64,000 bases of DNA from Candidatus Chlorohelix allophototropha (GTDB taxonomy: Bacteria > Chloroflexota > Chloroflexia > Chloroheliales > Chloroheliaceae): contig NZ_CP128399.1 in the NCBI RefSeq assembly GCF_030389965.1, forward strand, positions 2,346,934 through 2,410,933, read 5' to 3'. This document shows positions 47,975 through 54,848 of the stretch, piece by piece. The position numbers and the translations under genes are program-made. Every line of letters begins with the position of its first letter. The stretch's first letter is position 1. The notes below the pieces were generated by a model, which ran no database searches, had not been told where the DNA came from, and worked only from the letters and a program-made list of their open reading frames with translations.

Positions 47975-48880
47975 TTATCCTCTCATAGATAAAGCCAACT
48001 CTAGAAAAGCGCGGGATGGCGGAGATAAGCGCTTTCGCTCAAGATGTACCAAATACCATTGTCGTTCTACCGGAAATCCTTGCACATCGAGTGTAACCAG
48101 TTTTCCGCTCGCTAATTCTAGTTCAAGAGTTGCCGAAGAAATGACCGCAACCCCAATTCCGGCGGCTACTGCCTGTTTTATCGCACCGTTATTACTAAGC
48201 TCCATTACTATTTGCATTCCTACCCCGTGCTGAGAAAAGATTTTTTCAGTGGAAGCACGTGTACCTGAGCCAGATTCTCGAACGATAAATGTTTCCTTGC
48301 TGAGTTCTTCTACAGGAATATCTTTGCGACCTGCCAAACGGTGTTCTGGATCGGCGATAACCACCAGTTTGTTCGAGCGTAAATGCAGGGCAGTCAGTTC
48401 TGGGGTCTCCAAAGTATGCCCCATAACCGCTAAATCAGCTTGATGCGAGAAAAGCTGATCTTGCACCGATGAACGGTTAACCACTTGCAAGCTAATTTTG
48501 ATTTGGGGATAACGGCGTTTAAATTCGCCTAAAATTGCAGGGACAATATAAACACCCGCCGTTGTATCAGCCGCGATTCGCAGCCTGCCGCGCTCCATCC
48601 CCTGTAACTCTTCGATCACCAGCATTGCTTCGTCCATCTGGTTTAGTATCTGACGCGCATAGCGATATAGCTCTTCACCGGCATCTGTCAGGCTGAATTT
48701 TCGCCCGGTCTGCTCAAAGAGGGACACGCCTCTTAAAGTATCCTCAAGTTTTTGAACTTGCATTGATACGCTTGGCTGGCTAAGGTATAATACATCTGCT
48801 GCTTTCGAAAAGCTTCGCTGCTCCACAACTGTAATAAATATAAACAATTGGTGTAGGGTGGGGTAATTTACTCTTTCCAT
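47975..48880 (-). CDS. LysR-type regulator, CbbR-like (third of three)
   Basis: 301 residues, N-terminal LHQLFIFITVVEQRSFSKAA and effector motif VRESGSGTR. It is divergent from rbcS across 127 bases, so it most likely controls rbcS-cbbX and itself. It is the first gene of a minus-strand pair with the second LysR gene. Confidence 0.85.
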   Translation of the reverse strand: MERVNYPTLHQLFIFITVVEQRSFSKAADVLYLSQPSVSMQVQKLEDTLRGVSLFEQTGRKFSLTDAGEELYRYARQILNQMDEAMLVIEELQGMERGRLRIAADTTAGVYIVPAILGEFKRRYPQIKISLQVVNRSSVQDQLFSHQADLAVMGHTLETPELTALHLRSNKLVVIADPEHRLAGRKDIPVEELSKETFIVRESGSGTRASTEKIFSQHGVGMQIVMELSNNGAIKQAVAAGIGVAVISSATLELELASGKLVTLDVQGFPVERQWYLVHLERKRLSPPSRAFLELALSMRG

Positions 48881-48881
48881 T

Positions 48882-48928
48882 ATAATTCCTGAGTATTATA
48901 GACATTAGTTTATGGGAATTATTATAAT
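48882..48928 (+). promoter_or_regulatory. rbcS-cbbX promoter with flanking inverted repeat
   Basis: A candidate promoter, TAGACA (48899-48904), 18 bases, TATAAT (48923-48928), lies 80 bases before rbcS. It is bracketed by exact inverted octamers ATAATTCC (48882-48889) and GGAATTAT (48915-48922), one of which touches the -10 box and the other the start of the divergent LysR gene. This is the arrangement expected for a LysR-controlled divergent promoter. Confidence 0.5.
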
Positions 48929-49007
48929 CTACTCTTTGTATTTATACAACATCTATGATAAATTTTATTCACGGCAATAACATAATTTTGAAAGGATACG
49001 TGAGCTT

Positions 49008-49316
49008 ATGAAGCTTGAAACTTTCTCTTACCTACCTCCTATGAATGAGGCGATGCTAAGAAGCCAGATCCAATATATGATCGATAAAGGCTATGCGCCT
49101 GCTATCGAGTATAGTGAGACTGTCGATACTTACAATAGCTATTGGAGCATGTGGGGCTTACCGATGTTCGAGATACGTGACGCGGCAGCGGTAGTTTATG
49201 AGCTTAAGGCTTGCCAGAAAGCCAATGACAATTGCTATATCAAGATTAATGGCTTTGATCCGTCAACACAGGCTCAAGCGATCAGTTTTGTTGCTTATAC
49301 GCCAAACAAGGGGTAG
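49008..49316 (+). CDS. cbbS: RuBisCO small subunit, short red-like form
   Basis: 102 residues. ETFSYLPPM, YWSMWGLPMFEIRDAAAV, YELKAC and YIKINGFD match RbcS, most closely the red-type (IC/ID) sequences. It ends at FVAYTPNKG, just where red-type subunits continue for about 30 residues into the beta E-beta F hairpin; the stop is followed 7 bases later by cbbX, so the extension was not simply lost to a frameshift. It completes the hexadecameric enzyme with the large subunit at 37230. AAAGGA lies upstream. Confidence 0.92.
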   Translation: MKLETFSYLPPMNEAMLRSQIQYMIDKGYAPAIEYSETVDTYNSYWSMWGLPMFEIRDAAAVVYELKACQKANDNCYIKINGFDPSTQAQAISFVAYTPNKG

Positions 49317-49323
49317 TAAATAA

Positions 49324-50247
49324 GTGGAATCAACGCTTCTGCAAAATGATGAAACCAACCAACCGCCCGAACAAGTAATGGTAGATCTGCCGCAATCCAA
49401 CCGTGACCGTCAGATTCACCGGATATTACAAGATTTTGATACCGGGATGATCGGGTTACAAGCTGTGAAAACCAGAATACGCGAGATTTCTGCATTCCTG
49501 TTAATAGATCGGATGCGTGAACAGGTTGGTTTAAATGCAGAACGCCCGGTGCTTCATATGAGCTTTACTGGCAGACCAGGCACCGGGAAAACCACTGTTG
49601 CCATGAAAATGGCGAGTATCCTTTATGAGTTGGGTTATATCAGGCGAAATCACGTAGTGGTTGTTACTCGCGATGACTTAGTAGGTCAGTATGTTGGACA
49701 TACCGCTCCCAAAACTAAAGATGTTCTCAAAAAAGCAATGGGCGGGGTATTGTTCATCGATGAAGCTTATTATCTTTATCGACGGGAAAATGAAAGAGAC
49801 TACGGTCAGGAAGCCATCGAAGTTTTATTGCAGGTGATGGAAAATCAACGCGATGATTTGGTGGTTATTATGGCAGGGTACAAAGACCGGATGGCTGAGT
49901 TTTTCGCATCAAATCCGGGAGTACGCTCACGTATATCCCATCACATTGATTTCCCTGATTATAACCTTGATGAGCTAATGCAAATCTCAGATTTAATGCT
50001 CAAACAGCAGATGTATTATCTAGATTCTGCGGCAGTTGAACCTTATCGGCAGCTGGTAGCATCTCAAATGGAGTTAGCCCATTTCTCCAATGCTCGTACA
50101 ATCAGAAATTTGATTGACCTGCTAAAACTTCGACATGCCAACCGCCTGTTCATTGCAAACAAATCGGTTACTAAGGATGATCTGGCTAGATTGGATTTGC
50201 CTGATATCCCGAACGAGAGCTTAATTGAAACAGGTTCGGACAATTAA
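49324..50247 (+). CDS. cbbX: RuBisCO activase CbbX (AAA+)
   Basis: 307 residues from a GTG start preceded by a purine-rich GGGG box. The AAA+ core has Walker A GRPGTGKTT (83-91), Walker B VLFIDEAY (142-149), an RSRI arginine finger and the GQYVGHT pore loop of CbbX. It frees inhibited red-type RuBisCO by pulling on the large-subunit C-terminus with ATP. It follows rbcS by 7 bases. Its presence supports a red-like RuBisCO. Confidence 0.94.
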   Translation: MESTLLQNDETNQPPEQVMVDLPQSNRDRQIHRILQDFDTGMIGLQAVKTRIREISAFLLIDRMREQVGLNAERPVLHMSFTGRPGTGKTTVAMKMASILYELGYIRRNHVVVVTRDDLVGQYVGHTAPKTKDVLKKAMGGVLFIDEAYYLYRRENERDYGQEAIEVLLQVMENQRDDLVVIMAGYKDRMAEFFASNPGVRSRISHHIDFPDYNLDELMQISDLMLKQQMYYLDSAAVEPYRQLVASQMELAHFSNARTIRNLIDLLKLRHANRLFIANKSVTKDDLARLDLPDIPNESLIETGSDN

Positions 50248-50376
50248 TTTGTTCCAAACCTATTTTACATTGCTACAAACAAGCTGATTTCATTGCATCA
50301 AACAACACTCGCAGCACAGCGTTACTGAATATCAAAATAAACTAACCTTCCTAAATGTCTAACCTATATACCTAAA

Positions 50377-50417
50377 AGAGCGCATTCTTCTCTAAACGAA
50401 GCGGCGTTCTTTTTTTG
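50377..50417 (+). terminator. Terminator after rbcS-cbbX
   Basis: AGAGCGC (50377-50383) pairs with GCGTTCT (50404-50410) with one G-U pair, an inner CTTC/GAAG stem, and a run of seven T directly after. It lies 130 bases after the cbbX stop. Confidence 0.65.
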
Positions 50418-50430
50418 TCATCCTCAATCC

Positions 50431-50480
50431 TTGACAACTGACCAACGGTCAGTTATACTTTATATGACCAACGGTCAGTT
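50431..50480 (+). promoter_or_regulatory. Promoter with two TetR-type operators
   Basis: TTGACA (50431-50436), 17 bases and TATACT (50454-50459) form a strong promoter. The spacer is filled by the dyad AACTGACC-AAC-GGTCAGTT (50436-50454), and a second copy with the core TGACC-AAC-GGTCA is at 50465-50477, just past the -10 box. A TetR dimer on either would block transcription of the dehydrogenase gene; the TetR gene lies downstream at 51381. Confidence 0.75.
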
Positions 50481-50513
50481 AAATTCACTAGATTTTGACA
50501 GAGGATAAAATAA

Positions 50514-51305
50514 ATGAGCAACCAAAGTAAAACAGCGCTTATAACCGGAGCTTCCAGTGGTTTTGGAGTGGAATTTGCCGGATTTTTCGCGAAAGATGGG
50601 CATGATCTGGTTTTAGTGGCACGTAACGAAAGCGTTATGCTACAGCAAGCGGCAGCATTGAGCGCAAAATATGGAGTAAAGGTTAAAGTTTTACCTAAAG
50701 ACCTTTCTCGTCCTGAAGCGCCACAGGAAATATTTGATCAACTACACGCTGATAATATTACGGTTGATATTTTGGTTAATAATGCTGGCTACGCGACCTA
50801 TGGTAATTTTGTAGAATTAAATCTTAACGGAGAGTTAGATATGATGCAGGTAAATATGCAAGCTCTAACTCACCTGACCCGTTTGTTTCTGCCCGGTATG
50901 GTTGCACGCAGATTCGGTAAAATACTGAATATCGCGTCAACTGCTGCCTTCCAACCGGGTCCCTTGATGGCGGTTTATTATGCTACCAAAGCTTTTGTAT
51001 TGTCTTTTTCCGAAGCTTTATATAATGAGCTAAGCGGAACGGGCGTAACGGTAACGGTACTTTGCCCCGGTCCTAGCCAGACCGGGTTTCAGAAGCGCGC
51101 TGCAATGGAAAAATCAAAGTTGGTTAGCGGCAAAAAGATAATGGATGCTACAACTGTAGCCCGTATCGGCTATGACGCACTGAATAAAGGGAAGATGACG
51201 GTTATTCCCGGTTTCCGCAACACTTTTATGATACAAATTGTTCGCTTTACACCCAGAAAAATGGTGCTCGGTATTGTCAGAAACATGCAAGAACGTACCC
51301 ATTGA
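50514..51305 (+). CDS. Short-chain dehydrogenase/reductase
   Basis: 263 residues. TGASSGFG binds the cofactor, NNAGYATYG is the next family motif, and YYATK holds the catalytic tyrosine and lysine. ARNE after the second strand suggests NADP(H). It is close to the DltE/YqjQ-like SDR group; the substrate is unknown. A TetR-type operator pair controls it and a terminator separates it from the TetR gene. Confidence 0.9.
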   Translation: MSNQSKTALITGASSGFGVEFAGFFAKDGHDLVLVARNESVMLQQAAALSAKYGVKVKVLPKDLSRPEAPQEIFDQLHADNITVDILVNNAGYATYGNFVELNLNGELDMMQVNMQALTHLTRLFLPGMVARRFGKILNIASTAAFQPGPLMAVYYATKAFVLSFSEALYNELSGTGVTVTVLCPGPSQTGFQKRAAMEKSKLVSGKKIMDATTVARIGYDALNKGKMTVIPGFRNTFMIQIVRFTPRKMVLGIVRNMQERTH

Positions 51306-51326
51306 GCTAATCTAAAAACGTTATTG

Positions 51327-51359
51327 CCTTCCTTATTTTCTACTATAAGGAAGGTTTTT
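51327..51359 (+). terminator. Terminator after the dehydrogenase gene
   Basis: CCTTCCTTAT (51327-51336) and ATAAGGAAGG (51345-51354) form a perfect 10-bp stem followed by five T. It lies 22 bases after the stop and 22 bases before the TetR start, so some readthrough must occur or the TetR gene has its own promoter. Confidence 0.75.
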
Positions 51360-51380
51360 GCTATTTAAGGAGAAATTGTG

Positions 51381-52022
51381 ATGAGGAGGGCGCGTAGCGA
51401 AGACCAGAAACAAACTCGCCGAGAGGAACTACTTAATAGGGCGAAGGAACTTTTTTCCGCATCCTCTTTCGAGTCGGTAACAATGGCGGACGTAGCTTTA
51501 AAAGCAGGCGTAGCGAAAGGTACACTATTTTTATATTTCAAAAGTAAAGAGGAGCTATTTTTGGAGGTACTTGAGCAATTATTGGAAGAGTGGTTCACCG
51601 AAATTGATTCGATGCTACCTGCTACCAATTCGGTGGATGATGTGAGCCGCTTGCTCTGCCAATCCCTTGAGAATCGTGCCATATTGACCCGTTTGCTGGC
51701 AATCCTTCATACCACACTGGAAACAAATCTTGCGTTTGATAGGTTGGTTAGTTTCAAACTTTTCCTACGCGATCATCTGCTTGCTACCGGCAATTTGCTT
51801 GAGCAAAGGCTGCAATTTCTTAAGCCGGGTGAGGGTGCTGTGCTACTTTTGCAGATTGATGCATTGATTATCGGATTAGGGCATCTTTCCAATCCCGGTG
51901 AAATTGCCTTGAAGGTGTTAGAAAAACCGGAACTAGCGACACTGAAAGTGGATTTCAGCTTGCAACTTTCCCACACCCTCAAAGTATTTCTACGTGGTCT
52001 TGAAGCTGAGGCTAAAGGCTGA
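51381..52022 (+). CDS. TetR-family transcriptional regulator
   Basis: 213 residues from the ATG at 51381 (AAGGAG 8 bases upstream). The N-terminal helix-turn-helix (MADVALKAGVAKGTLFLYF) is canonical; the ligand domain is unspecific. It probably represses the upstream dehydrogenase through the two operators at 50436-50480, in the usual neighbour-control pattern. Its end overlaps the convergent ybaK gene by 11 bases. Confidence 0.88.
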   Translation: MRRARSEDQKQTRREELLNRAKELFSASSFESVTMADVALKAGVAKGTLFLYFKSKEELFLEVLEQLLEEWFTEIDSMLPATNSVDDVSRLLCQSLENRAILTRLLAILHTTLETNLAFDRLVSFKLFLRDHLLATGNLLEQRLQFLKPGEGAVLLLQIDALIIGLGHLSNPGEIALKVLEKPELATLKVDFSLQLSHTLKVFLRGLEAEAKG

Positions 52023-52491
52023 TTGGTATTGCTTCGACCAAAGCAATAAATGGTTCGGGCGGAACCTGAATATTGATTCCGCGCTGTCCGCCACTTATAT
52101 AAATATTTTCCATGATCAAGGCAATTTCATCAATATAAACCCTCCAGCCTTTTTGCATCAACGCCAGTGGTGAAATTCCACCGATTACTAGCCCGGTAAG
52201 ACTCTCCGCTTCTTTTTTGGTAGCCATCCGCACTTTTTTCTCACCGATTGCCAGCCCTAACCCTTTCAAGTTAAGCTCTTGGATAGAAGGTATCAAGACC
52301 AAAACCGGCTTGCTTTTACCACTTTCAGGTAATACTACCAGCGTTTTAAAGACCGTTTCCGGCACTGCACCGATAAGCTCTGCTACTTCCTCGGCAGTAT
52401 GGAAATCGGCTGAATAGGTGAAAACCTCATAGGGAATATTAGCCGCCTCGAGGATACGAGTTGCATTATTTTTGACGGTATTTTTTGCCAT
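52012..52491 (-). CDS. ybaK: YbaK/EbsC-type Cys-tRNA(Pro) deacylase
   Basis: 159 residues with the YbaK features: an early YEVFTYSADFHTAEEVAE segment, VFKTLVVL, a lysine-rich KVRMATKKEA and GGISPLA. It clears mischarged Cys-tRNA(Pro) in the cytosol. The length is standard. It precedes an alcohol dehydrogenase gene read on the same strand from upstream (13 bases apart). Confidence 0.9.
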   Translation of the reverse strand: MAKNTVKNNATRILEAANIPYEVFTYSADFHTAEEVAELIGAVPETVFKTLVVLPESGKSKPVLVLIPSIQELNLKGLGLAIGEKKVRMATKKEAESLTGLVIGGISPLALMQKGWRVYIDEIALIMENIYISGGQRGINIQVPPEPFIALVEAIPISL

Positions 52492-52504
52492 ATTATGAAC
52501 CGAT

Positions 52505-53608
52505 TTACCACAATATCTTGAGCACTTTTTCTAATTGATCGGGCGGTAGCAACGGGAACGGTCCCGAAGTTGAAGCTATTTCTGCTAGATTTATTTCGGT
52601 CAAGCCTACATCCTTCAGGTGTTGTGGTAATCCCAAATCCTGTACAAGTTTGTACACCGCTGCGGCGGCTGCCTTTGCCAAACCGACTTCCTCAGTAATT
52701 CCGGCACGATCAAGCTCAAGTACCCTTGCTATCTTTGCCAAAGCAGCAGCATGTTTCTCGACCATTAGATACATTACTGGAGCAAGTGTTATACACGAAG
52801 TTATACCGTGCGGAACATCAAAACTTGCGCCGATTCGCCTTCCCAAATTATGGCTCAATCCCATAGCAGCGCTCATCGAACTGAAAAAGCTCATCCATGC
52901 AGCTACCTGTAACTCACCTCGGACAGCCGTATCTTCAGGATTGGCTTTGCATTTCGGTAGATAAGCGAAAAGCTTGTGGATTGCCTCAAGCGCAAGGACA
53001 TCATTAATGGGGTGGGCACCGGGCGCGTAAAGAGTTTCAACCGCATGGTCGAGCGCTCTGATTCCGGTGGAAAGCCATAAAACTAGCGGGGTAGAAAGCG
53101 TTAGTTCAGGGTCAAGAATTACGGTGTGCGGCACAGCCCTAGGATTAACGAAACCTGTTTTCATCTTGAGGGCTTCGTCGGTTACGCCCACTATATGGGT
53201 AAATTCGGCGGCAGAGAGGGTAGTCGGTATTGCCACATGCGGCGGCATCTTACCATGTTCTTTAAAAAGCTCAAGCGCAATGGCTTTAGTGCCATCTATC
53301 GGGCTACCACCGCCGACGCTCACCAACGCATCAATCTTATGTTGCCGAGCGATTTCTAGAGCGCGTTCTAGGTCGCTTTTTGGCGTATGCTGTCGAATCC
53401 CTGAGAAAGTAGCAATATGGTACTCGCCAAGATATGCTTCAATCTTCTTAACTACATCGGTTTGGGTAGCTAGTGTTTGACCTGTGACAATCAACACACG
53501 TTTCCCGCCAAGCCGTATGACTTCTTCTGACAGGCGGTGTGCACTACCTGCCCCAAAGATAACATGCTCCATCGGCAGATAATAAAAATCACCTTTAAGT
53601 TCGCTCAT
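52505..53608 (-). CDS. Iron-containing alcohol dehydrogenase (maleylacetate reductase-like)
   Basis: 367 residues. VSVGGGSPIDGTKAIA binds the nucleotide, and DHAVE, LSHNLGRRIGA and FDVPHG hold the metal-binding His and Asp of the iron-ADH family. The wording is closest to maleylacetate reductases, but no aromatic degradation genes are nearby, so the substrate is open. It is followed by ybaK. Confidence 0.87.
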   Translation of the reverse strand: MSELKGDFYYLPMEHVIFGAGSAHRLSEEVIRLGGKRVLIVTGQTLATQTDVVKKIEAYLGEYHIATFSGIRQHTPKSDLERALEIARQHKIDALVSVGGGSPIDGTKAIALELFKEHGKMPPHVAIPTTLSAAEFTHIVGVTDEALKMKTGFVNPRAVPHTVILDPELTLSTPLVLWLSTGIRALDHAVETLYAPGAHPINDVLALEAIHKLFAYLPKCKANPEDTAVRGELQVAAWMSFFSSMSAAMGLSHNLGRRIGASFDVPHGITSCITLAPVMYLMVEKHAAALAKIARVLELDRAGITEEVGLAKAAAAAVYKLVQDLGLPQHLKDVGLTEINLAEIASTSGPFPLLPPDQLEKVLKILW

Positions 53609-53658
53609 TTTCCCCTCTTTGCCCTAAATGTGAATTATAATTTCGAGTTGCTTTACAA

Positions 53659-54156
53659 TTATAGTTCCTTATCATGCCCTGATTTATTGGGTATCTTATT
53701 AGAGTTATTGCCGTTTTGCACTTTGCGTTCGACCGGTCTTAATACTCGCAGCGTGAACCAGCCCATAAAAGCAACAACAGTCGCCATAACCAACATTCCA
53801 ACGCCTGCTAACATCCCAACTGCCGCCGTTACCCAGATGCTGGCAGCAGTGGTTAATCCCCCCACCCTGCTTTCATTACGCCAGATTGTACCTGCGCCAA
53901 GAAAACCGATTCCGGTGATAATCTGGGCGGCTACACGGGCAGGGTCACCCACAGTTCCAAGATTGTTGAAACCGTATAGCGATACCAACATAAAAGCGGT
54001 TGAACCAAGCCCTACCAATATATGAGTACGTAATCCGGCAGGAACATGGGTTTGTTCACGTTCCCAACCTATAAAAGCGGATAGCAGATAGGCTATAACC
54101 AGCCTGAAAGTCATTTGAATATCAAGGGGAAGTCCTTCGAGGAATTTTAAATCCAT
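53659..54156 (-). CDS. MgtC/SapB family membrane protein
   Basis: 165 residues from the ATG at 54156, which has GAGGAAGAGG 6 bases upstream. Four hydrophobic segments and the motifs LLSAFIGWERE, GLRTHILVGLGSTAF and GFLGAGTIWR identify the MgtC N-terminal membrane domain. It lacks the C-terminal ACT-like domain of Salmonella MgtC. Relatives act in low-magnesium growth or membrane-potential control. It stands alone. Confidence 0.9.
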   Translation of the reverse strand: MDLKFLEGLPLDIQMTFRLVIAYLLSAFIGWEREQTHVPAGLRTHILVGLGSTAFMLVSLYGFNNLGTVGDPARVAAQIITGIGFLGAGTIWRNESRVGGLTTAASIWVTAAVGMLAGVGMLVMATVVAFMGWFTLRVLRPVERKVQNGNNSNKIPNKSGHDKEL

Positions 54157-54289
54157 TTTGTGCCTCTTCCTCAAAAATCAGGAGATTATAATTGGTGTTG
54201 TCATTTTGGTAGTGCCGCATAACGACGTGAAAACAGCACCTTAACAACAAAAGACTTGAAAATAAGCGTCCCTCAAGTCTAATTCTGGC

Positions 54290-54427
54290 ATGAAAACAAA
54301 TCAACTAAAACCAGAAAAACCGATGGACGTGGCGGAGCACTTCTGCCCCAATCCAAATTGTCCTACGGTCGGTCTAAAAGGTCAAGGCAACCGACCTGAA
54401 ACCGCTTCTGAAGCAAAATTTCCTTGA
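54290..54427 (+). pseudogene. 45-residue frame resembling the zinc-finger start of a transposase
   Basis: The short frame contains HFCPNPNCPTVG and GLKGQGN, which recalls the N-terminal zinc finger of IS1-like or related transposases (CPNPxC...G..G.GN). It stops after 45 codons and no transposase body or inverted repeats follow before the next gene. It may be a scrap of an old insertion sequence or a small zinc-binding protein. A weak TTGAAA/TAATTC promoter lies just upstream. Confidence 0.35.
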
Positions 54428-54445
54428 ATTGATGTAGCGCAGATA

Positions 54446-54473
54446 TTGACACCTGTGCTAACAAGGCTATAAT
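54446..54473 (+). promoter_or_regulatory. Consensus promoter of a small membrane protein gene
   Basis: TTGACA (54446-54451), 16 bases, TATAAT (54468-54473): both boxes perfect. It starts a transcript with about 110 untranslated bases before the ATG at 54592, which supports the next small gene. Confidence 0.6.
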
Positions 54474-54591
54474 TAAATTACATGATATTCACTGACTGTC
54501 CTCAATTTTGACTCGCACATCTGTACAACCAAAGGCTCACCTCTATAGATCTACCCGATAAGGTATTAACTAGAAGAGAGGCTACTTTATT

Positions 54592-54765
54592 ATGGATGAC
54601 AAACAGGATACAAGAAACCTGCAACGTTATCTGTTACTGGCGTTGTTTGCATTTTCGCTGTTGCTGGTAACATTCCTTATTTTCGCGAATCTATATCAGG
54701 ACACTTTCTTTAATTTCCTTACACCCGGTCAGCGTCCTCTGAATCAGTGGCCACGCTATCGGTAA
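54592..54765 (+). CDS. Small single-pass membrane protein, 57 residues
   Basis: The frame starts with polar MDDKQDTRNLQRY, then has one long hydrophobic helix (residues ~14-33, LLLALFAFSLLLVTFLIF) and a polar end with FLTPGQRPLNQWPRY. An AGAGAGG box lies 10 bases before the ATG. A consensus promoter upstream and a hairpin downstream frame it, so I take it as a real gene. No homologue comes to mind; the C-terminus is outside or inside depending on the tail charge, which is mixed. Confidence 0.55.
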   Translation: MDDKQDTRNLQRYLLLALFAFSLLLVTFLIFANLYQDTFFNFLTPGQRPLNQWPRYR

Positions 54766-54783
54766 CCTGAAGAAATAAAATTG

Positions 54784-54802
54784 GGCGGGATTATTGCCCG
54801 CC
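54784..54802. terminator. Bidirectional hairpin between the small membrane gene and uvrC
   Basis: GGCGGG (54784-54789) and CCCGCC (54797-54802) form a GC stem. On the minus strand it is followed by AATTTTATTT, so it best ends the uvrC transcript; on the plus strand it lies 18 bases after the stop of the small gene. Confidence 0.55.
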
Positions 54803-54848
54803 TCTCTGTTTAATCAAAAGTTTTATAACTTTAGTGTTTTCGTGTGTC

